Of a stretch of DNA of 62,500 nucleotides, positions 7,588 through 16,906 are shown piece by piece; the stretch's first letter is position 1, and each line of letters begins with the position of its first letter. Origin of the DNA: Mesorhizobium sp. (lineage in GTDB: Bacteria > Pseudomonadota > Alphaproteobacteria > Rhizobiales > Rhizobiaceae); contig SAJS01000012.1 of NCBI GenBank assembly GCA_004017535.1, positions 1 through 62,500 on the forward strand. Direction: 5' to 3'. The position numbers were made by a program, and so were the translations under genes. The notes under the pieces are model-generated. The model worked only from the letters and a program-made list of their open reading frames with translations. It did no database searches and was not told the DNA's origin.

Positions 7588-10500
7588 CTAGTCGAGAAAA
7601 GGCAGCACCACAAGCCCTTCCGGGTTGAGCCCGTGCTGGGCGCAAATTCCCTGCGCCAGGGAAAAGTAGCGTTCGGCCTCGGCCAGATTGTCGAGGTCGA
7701 GATTGAGCGTCGCGAGACCATCATAACACGGAAAAAGCTGTTGGGGCTCGCCCGTTTCGCGGGCTACGTCCAGCGCCTCGTGAAACAAGCCAATTGCGAG
7801 TTCCGGACGGCCGTTGCACTGGTGAATCTGCCCAAGCACGATCAACGGCACCGGCAGATGCTCGCGCTGGTCGAGCGCCCGGTCGATCTCGATGGCTCTC
7901 TCGGCAGCCGGCACGCCCTCCGTCGGACAGCGATCCGTGAAGGTACAGCAGGCGACCGCCAGATTGGCGAGCAGGCGCGCCTGGTATCCCAAATCACCAA
8001 TACGGCGCGCCACATCAAGACCGCCCCGACAGACCTCCATCGCCTTCGCCGGGTCGATGGTCGTGTAAAGCACGCCCAGATTGGTGTAGCCGCGGCAGGC
8101 GGTGCCCAGTAGACCGGCGGTTTCGGCCAATTGGATGCTACGCTCGACCTGGTCAACTGCTTCGCGGTCTCGTCCAAGGCGTGCCAACGCGACAGCCTTG
8201 GTATTGAGCGCCTCGGCGGTCACAAGAGTGGCATCACGCCCTATCTCGGAGACATGCTCGGTCGTCAGCGTGCGTACGCAATCCAGCGCAGCGTCCGCCC
8301 ATTTTGCGGCGAGAGCGTTGTCTCCGCTGCGGAACGCCTGTCGGCCACGTTCTTGCCAGAGATGCGCCTGCTCGACCGGTGCATCCGCTCCATCGAGCAG
8401 CGCTGCCGCTTCGGCGTAGCGCGATTCCGCGTTGTCCCGCTTTCCGACGTCCCAGAGCAGCCGACCGATCTTACGCAAAACCCGCGCCGAAGCGACACGA
8501 TCGGCCGACGCGCGATATGCCTGCAGCACCGTCTCGTAGTGCTGGTGCGCGACGTCGCGACGGCCTAAGGGGCCGCTCAAGTCGGCGATGCGTTCTGCGA
8601 TTGCCAGTTTGAACGGTGTTTGCCCTGTCTCGCCCAACGCATTCAGTGCACGCTCGTAGAAACGAAGGGCGTCGTCGTTGGCGTATATCATGCGGGCGCG
8701 ATCGCCCGCCGCCTGCAGGTAATGTGCGCCCCTCTCCCGCTCGACGCTTTGTGCGAAATGATGACCGAGCGCGGTCAAATCCTCGAGCCGTTCCGGCTTG
8801 TCGCCACACAGTCGCTCCAAGGCAGCACCGACCCGCCCGTGGATGTCGGTCCGGCGTTGGAGCAGCAGGTTCTGGTAGATCACGTCCTGCAGCAATGTCT
8901 GCGTAAAGCGGTAGCTTTGCGACGAGACCGACGCTGATCCGACAACTTCCTCGATGATTTCCGCATCGCAAAGCAGTTCGCAGCCGGCCTCCAGCCGGCT
9001 GGGGTCGGCTGTCACGGCTTTCAGGAGCGTGGCATCGAAGCGCGGCCCGATTACCGCGGCCTCCTGGGCCAGCCGGCGCACCTCCGGAGGTAGTCGGTCG
9101 ACGCGTGCAAGCAACATTGCCTGGATAGTGGCAGGAATGCCGGTTGCGATTTCGCCTGCCACGGTCCGCCATCGTTGGCCCTCACGCACCAGGACCCCGC
9201 GATCGATAAGGCCGCGCACGATCTCCTCGACAAAAAGCGGGTTGCCTCCCGCACGCTCGAGGATTTGGTCGACAAGACCGCCTGTGGAGCTTACCCAGCT
9301 CTCGCCGAAAAGCGCCGCCAGCAGGCTGCGTCCGTCATCACTGCTGAGCGGCGAAAGCCTGAGCGCTGTGTGGCTGACCCGACTTGAGTCGAGCTGGTCG
9401 TTGTCCGGCGCCGGACGATGCGTGACCAGCAACATCAACCGCGCGCGCTCCAACCTGTCCATCACGAAACGCAGTGCTTCGAGCGACGCGGCGTCCGCCC
9501 AGTGCAGGTCTTCGACGACAATCAACAGCGGCGATAAAGCAAGCCGCCGTTCGATGATCGTTCGGACCGCGTAGAGAATTTGCCGACGCAACTGCTCGGG
9601 CTCGACATGCTGCAAGGTGGCATTGGGGTCGCCGAGGCCAAGCACATGGTAAAGCAGAGGCATCAGCCGCTTCGCATCCTCGCCCTGCAGGCCAAGCTCG
9701 GCGAGCAACCCTGCGAGCTTGCCCCCCATTTCCTCCCCATTGTCGTTTTGCATCATTCCGGCAGCGCTGCGCACCACCGCGCCCAAGGCGCCAAATGATT
9801 GTTCCCCCAGGGGTGAGCACGTCGCCTGCCGGACGGCGACGTTGCGAAAACGATCCTCGTCGCCGACGCGGGCGACGAACTCCTTCACCAGCCGCGATTT
9901 CCCGATACCCGCTTCTCCGACAAGGCGAACAAGCTGGGCCGAGCCGCCGCACGCCTGGTCAAGGCCGGCCAGCATTCTATTGAGCTCCGCACCACGAGCT
10001 ATTATCGGCGCGCTGAGGCCGAGCGCCTCGAGCCCACGCGCTGCTCGCGGCGTCGCAAGCGGTCCATCCAGCCGATGGACGAGCACACTGCCAGCCTTGC
10101 CGCGAAGCACGACATCGCCCAGCGACTCATATGAGAACGCATGCCGGGTCAGCCTGTGGGTGAGCTCGCCGACCAGAACCTCACCCGGTGCGGCCAGCGA
10201 TTGCAGGCGTTGCGCCGTATTCACCGTGTCCCCGGTCACCGAATAGGATTTGGCGGTGCCGATGCCCAGTCCTCCAGTAACGACCGGACCGGTGTTTATG
10301 CCGATGTGGAGCAACAGAGGCGAGCCGGAGTGGGAGGTGCTTTCGCCGAGCCGCGCCGTCCGGGCGATCATGTCGAGAGCGGCACGAAGCGCACGTTCCG
10401 GATCGTCCTCATGCGCGACCGGCGCACCAAACAAAGCCAGCAGCGCGTCGCCGATGAATTTGTCGACGAAGCCACCAAAGTTTCGCACGGCCGCCGTCAA

Positions 10501-10887
10501 TTCCTTGAACAAATCGTTCTGCAGCGCTCGCATGACCTCTGGGTCGAGCTGCTCGCTGAGCGTCGTGAAGCCGCAAAGGTCCGCGAACAGGACTGTCACC
10601 GTTCGGCGATCGGCGTCAGAGGCGGGATGCAACCCATCTTCGCTTTCGATGCTCGCGAGCAGCGACGGAGTTCGAGAAGGCGGCACAATGGTCCGGCCTG
10701 GTGTCGGAGCGGGCCGTTCGGCGGCCTTTGCGGGTGCACCGACGCTGGCCCCACATTTCGGACAGAACTCGAAATCAGGTGCACAAAGGTAGCCGCAACT
10801 GGCGCATGGAACGGGCTGGCGCTTGCCACACTTCGGACAGAAGGCGAAACCGCGCTCAACCTCGAAACCGCAGCCCAAGCAGCCCAT
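7588..10887 (-). CDS. Zinc-ribbon / class III adenylate cyclase / AAA-type ATPase / TPR regulator
   Basis: A 1099-aa multidomain signalling protein. The N-terminus carries two zinc ribbons (CLGCG...CPKCG and CASCG...CPKCG). A class III cyclase domain follows at about 90-270 with VTVLFADLCGFTTLSEQLDP (metal Asp), VDKFIGDALLALFG (second Asp, Lys) and VTGDTVNTAQRL (Asn, Arg), so all catalytic positions look intact. Then comes an AAA/STAND-like ATPase with P-loop VGEAGIGKSRL near 325 and LLIVVEDLHWAD (Walker B), and finally a long TPR array to the C-terminus. Start ATG 10887 is set by a GTGAGG site and because it begins the first Cys pair. It is presumably activated by ligand or protein binding to the TPR part. 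It heads the peroxiredoxin operon and is divergent from the GT2 fusion gene. Confidence 0.9.
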   Translation of the reverse strand: MGCLGCGFEVERGFAFCPKCGKRQPVPCASCGYLCAPDFEFCPKCGASVGAPAKAAERPAPTPGRTIVPPSRTPSLLASIESEDGLHPASDADRRTVTVLFADLCGFTTLSEQLDPEVMRALQNDLFKELTAAVRNFGGFVDKFIGDALLALFGAPVAHEDDPERALRAALDMIARTARLGESTSHSGSPLLLHIGINTGPVVTGGLGIGTAKSYSVTGDTVNTAQRLQSLAAPGEVLVGELTHRLTRHAFSYESLGDVVLRGKAGSVLVHRLDGPLATPRAARGLEALGLSAPIIARGAELNRMLAGLDQACGGSAQLVRLVGEAGIGKSRLVKEFVARVGDEDRFRNVAVRQATCSPLGEQSFGALGAVVRSAAGMMQNDNGEEMGGKLAGLLAELGLQGEDAKRLMPLLYHVLGLGDPNATLQHVEPEQLRRQILYAVRTIIERRLALSPLLIVVEDLHWADAASLEALRFVMDRLERARLMLLVTHRPAPDNDQLDSSRVSHTALRLSPLSSDDGRSLLAALFGESWVSSTGGLVDQILERAGGNPLFVEEIVRGLIDRGVLVREGQRWRTVAGEIATGIPATIQAMLLARVDRLPPEVRRLAQEAAVIGPRFDATLLKAVTADPSRLEAGCELLCDAEIIEEVVGSASVSSQSYRFTQTLLQDVIYQNLLLQRRTDIHGRVGAALERLCGDKPERLEDLTALGHHFAQSVERERGAHYLQAAGDRARMIYANDDALRFYERALNALGETGQTPFKLAIAERIADLSGPLGRRDVAHQHYETVLQAYRASADRVASARVLRKIGRLLWDVGKRDNAESRYAEAAALLDGADAPVEQAHLWQERGRQAFRSGDNALAAKWADAALDCVRTLTTEHVSEIGRDATLVTAEALNTKAVALARLGRDREAVDQVERSIQLAETAGLLGTACRGYTNLGVLYTTIDPAKAMEVCRGGLDVARRIGDLGYQARLLANLAVACCTFTDRCPTEGVPAAERAIEIDRALDQREHLPVPLIVLGQIHQCNGRPELAIGLFHEALDVARETGEPQQLFPCYDGLATLNLDLDNLAEAERYFSLAQGICAQHGLNPEGLVVLPFLD

Positions 10888-11255
10888 GGAACAAGACCTC
10901 ACTTGCGGTCGTGACTGCGTGATCTCGCTACGCGCTTCACGGCCAGGGTGCTCACAAGGATGGACCGATCGCGGCCGGCCAGCAAGCGACTGCGCAATTT
11001 GTCTTGCCCCGGCGGATCGATTGCGGCTCTGGGCGGTTGGCATGAGCGCTTGCCATTCAAGCCTGTCTTCGGTCTCTTTTGCCTGCCTCAAATCCACCGC
11101 GATCTTGACAGAGCGGTGCTGCCATCCGATGCCGTTATCGCGTTTTAGACAATCGCCGACTCTTGCCGAAGAAAAACAAAGCTCGATGAACCAGGAAATC
11201 GCCGGCTATTTTTCCGGACCCTTGTTCTCCCTTCCAAACAGGCGGGGAAGACGGC
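10888..11255. promoter_or_regulatory. Divergent intergenic region (cyclase leftward, GT2 fusion rightward)
   Basis: 368 bp with no gene. It should hold two divergent promoters. A TTGACA hexamer lies near 11105, but no convincing -10 partner is seen. Confidence 0.35.
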
Positions 11256-14117
11256 GTGGCACATAAACCCCTGGTTTCAATCGTGGTGCCTGCGCACAAT
11301 GCGGAGGCGACGCTGCCGCGCGCGCTCGATAGCCTGCTCGAACAGGAAATGGCCGATTGGGAAGCGACCATCGTCGACGACGCCTCTACGGACCGCACTC
11401 CCGCGATCATCGCCGCATATGTAGAGCGCGATGCCCGGTTTCGGACGTTGACCTCTTCCGCCAAGAGCCCCGCCCGCGCACGCAACAGCGGGATTTCGAC
11501 AGCGGGCGGCCAATGGCTCTTGTTTCTGGACGCGGACGATTGGGTGGACGCCAGCTTCCTTGCGAAAATGCTGGCCGCGCTGAAGACCGCTCCCGATGCG
11601 GTGGCCGCCTATTGCGGTTCCCGACGCGTGATGCCCGACGGCGCGCTCACCCCGGCGAGCATCTCGCCGGTGGTTGCGGTCCAGCCCTTCGAAACATTCG
11701 CCCGCCAATGTGCCATCCGCACGCACGCGCTGCTGGTAGACCGGGAGACTATCGTTAAGTTGGGCGGTTTCGATGCGTCGCTGCGCACCTGCGAGGTCTG
11801 GGATCTATGGCAGCGCCTCGCACGACTTGGCAAAAATTGGGTGATGGTCGACGAGCCGCTTGCTTATTATCGGGTCAGCCCGAACGCGCTCTCTCGCAAT
11901 TCGACGCAGATGCTGACAGATGCGGAAATCGTTATCGCCCGCGGCTTTTCTCCTGATCCCAAGGTCAAACACCCCTCATCGGCTCATGCCAGTGGGGCGA
12001 TCGAGGTCAACGGCGGCACCGCTGCCGAAGCACTCGCGTGGTTTGCGTTGTGGAACGCTGCGTCGGATTGCAGCCGAGGCTCGCTCTCGGTCAACCCCCG
12101 GTCCCTTCGCGCGCTCCCGGCAGGACGCAAGCGGGCGCGTGAGATCGCCGAAGTGGTCCTCGATGGACTTATGGAGGGAAGCCTGTCGGTGCCGGCGCAA
12201 ATGGCAGCCAGGTGGAACAGGTTCGGCGAGGCCATCACCGAGTTGACCACCGAACTCGGCAAACTCTGCGGCGATCCCGGAGCGGGTCGTCGCGTCCAGT
12301 ATCACCTTGAGCAAATGCTTCTCGACTTCGATGACCTTGCCGCGCCGCGCAAACTGGGGCGGACACTCGGGCTTCGCGTCAACGCTCGAAATCCGTCCTC
12401 GACCGAGCTTCCGGAAGGAATCGATCGGATCTATGCCTATCTGATGATGGACGGCCAGATCGCCGCGCGCGTCCAGTTCGGCGCACTCGGGACCGTGACA
12501 AGACGTCATTGGTTCGAATTGGCGATTAATTTCGTGCCCGCTGAGCGGCCTGTGCGCCGGCCTGTTCGGGACAGCCACTTCGGCAAACTCGCGCAATTGG
12601 CCGCGCAGGCGCGGGAGCTGATTCGGTCGAGCACCGAAGTTAGGGAGCCTCCTCCAGCGTCGCGGCGCGCACGGGCCAAGGATGGGCAAGACGATGATCG
12701 CACGTCGTTCTGGAATCGCTATTTCGCGACCGAGGATCCCTGGAACTACGGTTCGTCCTATGAGCAGGAAAAATATGAGCGGCAGCTCGAAATTCTGCCT
12801 GCCGGTCCGATCGGACGGGCGCTTGAGCTGGCTTGCGCGGAGGGCCACTTCACGCGGCAGTTGGCGCCGCGAGTGAACCATCTGACCGCAACTGACATCT
12901 CCGCCATAGCTATTGAGCGCGCGCGCGCGCGGTGCGGCGATCAGCCTAATATCGAGTTCGGCGTATTGGATTTCATGGCGGGTACGCTGCCGGATGAAAT
13001 GAATCTGATCTTCTGTTCGGAAGTGCTCTACTACCTGGATGATCTCGCCGAGTTGCAACGCTTCGCCAAAAAAGTCGTTGAGGCGTTGGCGCCTGGCGGC
13101 AGCTTGATCACCGCACACGCTTTCGTGCTGCGTGACAATCCTCAGAGGACCGGCTTCGACTGGAACACCTTCGGTGCGCAAGCGATCTCGGAGACGCTCG
13201 CAGGGACGGAAGGCCTCGTCCTCGAGCAATCGATTGAGACCGAGCTCTATCGCATAGACCGTTTCCGCCGTCTGTCGCCAGGCGACGTGGCGACGGAACC
13301 AATGATCGAACATGCGCCAATCCGCGCGCCCGTCGGAATAGGAGTCGCGCGAAATATCGTCTGGGGCGGGGCGCGGGCCCTGCGCCGTGACGTCGCACGC
13401 AGCGAGCGGCGGATGCGCATCCCTGTCCTCATGTATCACAGCGTCGCCGACGACGGTCCGGCCACGCTCGCCCGTTTTCGGTGCACACCCGCCGCATTCG
13501 CCAGCCAGATGGCATGGCTGCGCGCCAATGGCTTTCACGCGATCAATTCCGAGCAACTGGAACGGTTCATCGCCAACCGTCAGCCTTTCGTTGGCCGCCC
13601 GGTGCTCATCACATTCGATGATGGTTTCCAGAACTTTGCCGACCAGGCATGGCCGATCTTGCGCGCGAACGACCTGACCGCGGAAGTGTTCGTGGTGACG
13701 GACCTGGTGGGTGAAAGCGCACTATGGGACGCCGTCAGTGGTCCGCCGACGCCGCTTATGGACGCCGGGACGGTGCGACGCCTCGCCGGCGAAGGTGCAT
13801 TCTTCGGAAGCCATCTGGCGACGCATCGCGCGATCGATGGTCTGTCGACTTCCGACCTGGCCGCCGAGCTCCTTCGCTCTCGCATGTTCATCGAACGATG
13901 GACCGGTCGGCCAATCGCGACGTTCGCGGCACCCTACTCTGTCACCGACCGACGGCTTGGCCGGCTGGCCAGGGAGTGCGGCTATCGAGCCGGTTTCGGC
14001 GGTAGACACGGGCCGGCCGACCTCGATTGCGATCCCATCGACCTTCCGCGCATCGAGATTCGTGGGGATCGCTCGCTCGATAACTTTGTCGCCATTATCG
14101 AGGCCGTGCTCGGATGA
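11256..14117 (+). CDS. Trifunctional glycosyltransferase (GT2) - NodS-type methyltransferase - NodB-type polysaccharide deacetylase
   Basis: 953 aa, three enzymatic modules in one chain. (1) GT-A family 2 glycosyltransferase, about 1-230: VSIVVPAHNAEATLPRALDS, IVDDASTDRT near 41, LFLDADDW (DxD) near 90, WDLWQRLARLG near 182. (2) SAM-dependent methyltransferase, about 475-670, of the NodS-like type: FWNRYFATEDPWNYGSSYEQ, ALELACAEGHFT (SAM loop) near 521, NLIFCSEVLYYL. (3) NodB-homology carbohydrate esterase, about 720-953: LITFDDGFQN (metal Asp), GSHLATHRA (H-x3-H), FAAPYS. The start is GTG 11256, with GGGGAAG upstream. No signal peptide is present, so it probably acts at the cytoplasmic side. 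It looks suited to building and tailoring an amino-sugar glycan or glycolipid; the substrate is unknown. Confidence 0.9.
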   Translation: MAHKPLVSIVVPAHNAEATLPRALDSLLEQEMADWEATIVDDASTDRTPAIIAAYVERDARFRTLTSSAKSPARARNSGISTAGGQWLLFLDADDWVDASFLAKMLAALKTAPDAVAAYCGSRRVMPDGALTPASISPVVAVQPFETFARQCAIRTHALLVDRETIVKLGGFDASLRTCEVWDLWQRLARLGKNWVMVDEPLAYYRVSPNALSRNSTQMLTDAEIVIARGFSPDPKVKHPSSAHASGAIEVNGGTAAEALAWFALWNAASDCSRGSLSVNPRSLRALPAGRKRAREIAEVVLDGLMEGSLSVPAQMAARWNRFGEAITELTTELGKLCGDPGAGRRVQYHLEQMLLDFDDLAAPRKLGRTLGLRVNARNPSSTELPEGIDRIYAYLMMDGQIAARVQFGALGTVTRRHWFELAINFVPAERPVRRPVRDSHFGKLAQLAAQARELIRSSTEVREPPPASRRARAKDGQDDDRTSFWNRYFATEDPWNYGSSYEQEKYERQLEILPAGPIGRALELACAEGHFTRQLAPRVNHLTATDISAIAIERARARCGDQPNIEFGVLDFMAGTLPDEMNLIFCSEVLYYLDDLAELQRFAKKVVEALAPGGSLITAHAFVLRDNPQRTGFDWNTFGAQAISETLAGTEGLVLEQSIETELYRIDRFRRLSPGDVATEPMIEHAPIRAPVGIGVARNIVWGGARALRRDVARSERRMRIPVLMYHSVADDGPATLARFRCTPAAFASQMAWLRANGFHAINSEQLERFIANRQPFVGRPVLITFDDGFQNFADQAWPILRANDLTAEVFVVTDLVGESALWDAVSGPPTPLMDAGTVRRLAGEGAFFGSHLATHRAIDGLSTSDLAAELLRSRMFIERWTGRPIATFAAPYSVTDRRLGRLARECGYRAGFGGRHGPADLDCDPIDLPRIEIRGDRSLDNFVAIIEAVLG

Positions 14118-14163
14118 AGCGGCCAGCCCACCGGCAGGTCTCTCGCTTCCGGTTTATGCGCCG

Positions 14164-14213
14164 TAGAGCAATTCCAGGAAAAGTGTGAGCGGTTTTTCGT
14201 CCGCAATTGCGTC
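14164..14213. repeat. Partial copy of a dispersed palindromic repeat
   Basis: TAGAGCAATTCCAGGAAAAG and onward to an AATTGCGTC end; this is the left half of the element seen complete at 18879-18984. The right half here is replaced by the tandem duplication that follows. Confidence 0.7.
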
Positions 14214-14224
14214 GCCGTCCGTGA

Positions 14225-14668
14225 AAAGAATCCGTTTCCGCGCGACGCGCTTTAGTTCCCGCGCGCCGCCGCCAGGGTGCCAGGCAGTTCCCGTGCGAAG
14301 ATGTCGAGTTCATGGTCGAGCTCGACGCTGACCCGGATGCAAGGGTCGAGCACCGGCACCATCGGCTTGCGGATGAACACGTCGCCCGACAAGAGGCCCT
14401 GCCTCACCTTCAGCGCGAAGGCGCCGTCGCGGTCGAAATGCGCTCAAAGAATCCGTTTCCGCGCGACGCGCTTTAGTTCCCCCGTGCCGCCGCCAGGGCG
14501 CGAGGCAGTGCCTCTGCGAAGATGTTAGCTCATGGTCGAGCCCGACGCTGATCCGGGATGCAACGGTCGAGCACCGGCTCCATCGGCTTGCGGATGAACA
14601 CGTCGCGCGACAAGAGGCCCTGCACCACCTTCAGCGCGAAGGCGCCGTCGCGCCCGCAGTCGATGGTG
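14225..14668. repeat. Tandem duplication, 222-bp unit, two copies
   Basis: 14225-14446 is followed by 14447-14668. Both begin AAAGAATCCGTTTCCGCGCG and then carry the C-terminal coding piece of an aminotransferase on the minus strand, including the same stop codon context. The copies differ at several positions, so the duplication is not very recent. Confidence 0.8.
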
Positions 14669-14830
14669 ACGAAATTGGTTGCCGACGGCAAAGGTTTCAG
14701 GTCGTTCTGCCTGGCGACGGTCGAAATGCGCTCGCGGCCAGCGGCCACACGCGCCACCACGGAGCGCAAATAGTCCTGGTCGGCAAGCGCCTCGAGACCG
14801 GCGATCTGCGCCATGCGGCTGACGCCGTAA
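14252..14830 (-). pseudogene. Histidinol-phosphate-type aminotransferase C-terminal remnant
   Basis: The minus strand reads YGVSRMAQIAGLEALADQDY, then ARQNDLKPLPSATNFVTIDC, then GLLSRDVFIRKPMEPVLDRC, which is the small C-terminal domain of class I/II PLP aminotransferases of the HisC family. The PLP-lysine domain is gone and a one-base insertion breaks the frame just after LDRCI. The last 60 or so codons are present twice because of the 222-bp tandem duplication. Confidence 0.7.
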
Positions 14831-15020
14831 TGGTTACAGGGCACAGCTCTCTTGAGAAATGGGGCTTCTTGCCGGCGTGGGCGGGGGTGGGCGCAAGCTG
14901 GATTGAAGCCTACGGACGCGTTGTTGTCGGCGTAAGCAGAGGGCGCAGGCTTGACTGAAAGCACCGGCTGCTCGTGGAGGTTTGACTGGATTCCGCCGGT
15001 TCTTTTTGCTAGCAGACGCC

Positions 15021-16700
15021 ATGAACAATCGTCTGCCGCCTGCCTGGTCCAAGCACCTTAAGTCTGGCCCAACGCCAAGACTCAGATTGCCACAGGCAAC
15101 CCCACCACAGCCGAGCCTCCAGAAAACGAATTCGCTTGCCCGCACGCAGGCCGACGACGCGTTGCTGATGAAAGCTTATGAGCACCAGCAAGCCAAACGG
15201 CTCAGTGAAGCACAGGACCTTTGTTTCCAGGTGCTGGCTCGAACACCAAACCATCCGCTGGCCCTTTACATCATGGGCACCGTTTGTCTGGGCTACGACG
15301 ACGAAGCGGCGCTGCGCTATTTCGGACGTGCGATTGCTGAGGACCCCAAGAATCCTTATTATCATCTCAGCCTCGGCGAGGCCTACGGCAAGCTGAGTGA
15401 ATATTCGGCGGCGATCAACCATATTCAGTATGCCTTGGAGCTGCAGCCTGATCTCGTGGAGGCCCTCTGTGCCTTGGGCCGCGTCTACACCCAGTTTGAC
15501 AAACCTGACCTGGCTTTGCCGCTTTACGAGAAAGCGCTGAAGGTCAACCGCGACCACCCCAAGGCGCGGATCGGAATAGCGGCCGCGCTCACTGGCCTTG
15601 GGCGTATGGATGAGGCCGCCTCCTATCTCAAGGAGGCGATCGAACGTCGCGTCGACGTGGCGACAGCCTACTACGACCTCATGCAAACCCGAAAGTTCAC
15701 GGAGGAGCCCGCCGAATATCAGGCAATCCTTCGCGAGCTAGGCAGTGCGGAGCTTAAGCCGGAGGCCAAGGCGAGTCTCAATTATGCCGCCGGTAAGGTG
15801 GAGAACGACCTCAAGCGCTATGCGGAGGCGTTCGATCACTTCAAGAAGGCAAAGCAAGCGGAAGGCTATAAGTTCAACATCGACCAGTATCGTCGCTTCA
15901 TTGACCTGACGATAGAAACCTTCACGCCAGAGCTGTTTGCCGCAAAGTCTGGCTATGGCAACGCTTCCGAGGCGCCTGTGTTTGTGGTGGGCATGCCGCG
16001 TTCGGGAACGACGCTCACCGAGCAGATATGCGCCAGCCATCCCGAGGTTCACGGGGCGGGAGAGCTCAGCAAGCTGAGGCGGGTGGCGAATGCGATCGGC
16101 CTGCAGCACTCGGCCTCGGATTTCAACAAACCGGTCGCGACGATCACCGAAGGCTTGTCCAGGACGTTGGCCGAAGAGCACCTTTCCTATTTGCGGGAGC
16201 GTGCTCCGACCGCTCAGCGCATCATCGACAAGATGCCGCATAATTTCGAATTGATCGGCCTGCTCACGCTTCTGTTTCCCAAGGCACGCATCATTCACTG
16301 CCGCCGCGATGCCATCGACAATTGCGTGTCGTGTTACGTCCTGCCGTTCAGCTCGGCGCATAGCTACAACACGGACCTGCAGGCGCTCGGCCTCTATTAT
16401 CGCGAGTACGACCGCTTGATGCGCCACTGGAACGAGGTGTTCCCGGACCGCATCTTCGAGAATCGCTACGAGACGCTCGTCGAGGACCAGGAGGCGCAGT
16501 CGCGCCGTCTCATTGATTATCTCGGGCTGCCGTGGGACGATGCGTGCTTGCGCTTCTTTGACAGGGAAGGGGCCGTCACGACGCCAAGCCGCTGGCAGGT
16601 TCGCCAGCCGATCTACAATTCCTCCGTGAAGCGCTGGAAGAATTTCGAAGGCGAGATCACCCCCCTGATCGAAGCCCTGGGTGACTTGGCCGACATCTGA
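15021..16700 (+). CDS. TPR-sulfotransferase
   Basis: 559 aa. The N-terminal half (about 35-280) is a run of tetratricopeptide repeats (HPLALYIMGTVCLGYDDEAA, PYYHLSLGEAYGKLSEYSAA, and more). The C-terminal half is a PAPS-dependent sulfotransferase: FVVGMPRSGTTLTEQICASH near 320 is the 5'-phosphosulfate loop, and ARIIHCRRDAIDNCVSCYVL near 425 carries the 3'-phosphate-binding Arg/Ser. The acceptor may be protein, glycan or lipid; the TPR part suggests a protein-bound or complex acceptor. I use the ATG at 15021. The in-frame TTG at 14982 has its GGAGG almost touching the codon, so it is less likely. The gene is not in an operon. Confidence 0.85.
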   Translation: MNNRLPPAWSKHLKSGPTPRLRLPQATPPQPSLQKTNSLARTQADDALLMKAYEHQQAKRLSEAQDLCFQVLARTPNHPLALYIMGTVCLGYDDEAALRYFGRAIAEDPKNPYYHLSLGEAYGKLSEYSAAINHIQYALELQPDLVEALCALGRVYTQFDKPDLALPLYEKALKVNRDHPKARIGIAAALTGLGRMDEAASYLKEAIERRVDVATAYYDLMQTRKFTEEPAEYQAILRELGSAELKPEAKASLNYAAGKVENDLKRYAEAFDHFKKAKQAEGYKFNIDQYRRFIDLTIETFTPELFAAKSGYGNASEAPVFVVGMPRSGTTLTEQICASHPEVHGAGELSKLRRVANAIGLQHSASDFNKPVATITEGLSRTLAEEHLSYLRERAPTAQRIIDKMPHNFELIGLLTLLFPKARIIHCRRDAIDNCVSCYVLPFSSAHSYNTDLQALGLYYREYDRLMRHWNEVFPDRIFENRYETLVEDQEAQSRRLIDYLGLPWDDACLRFFDREGAVTTPSRWQVRQPIYNSSVKRWKNFEGEITPLIEALGDLADI

Positions 16701-16906
16701 TCTTCGGCAAAGCAGCGGTCGGAGTGTGGCAGAGCACCGGGGTGGCACCGCCCTAAAAGCGCCTCGCCGGCTCCGATTTCATGACCGGTATGGATGCTAC
16801 CATCGCATAGAGCTGGTTCGGCAAACAGCTATCAGCCGAGCCTGACCCAATTTACTGCAAGGCGCGTCGCGATCCTTCAGATTCACCCGTGAAACGGTGA
16901 AACGCT
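16701..16906. other. Convergent intergenic region with half of the palindromic repeat
   Basis: Contains GTGAAACGGTGAAACGCTCT around 16890-16909, the right end of the dispersed palindromic element. No coding content is seen. Confidence 0.5.

Noticed and set aside
11976-13556. 526-codon minus frame opposite the GT2 fusion gene
   Set aside because: Antisense shadow of the GC-rich coding sequence; no domain content, and the plus-strand gene has three clear enzymatic domains.
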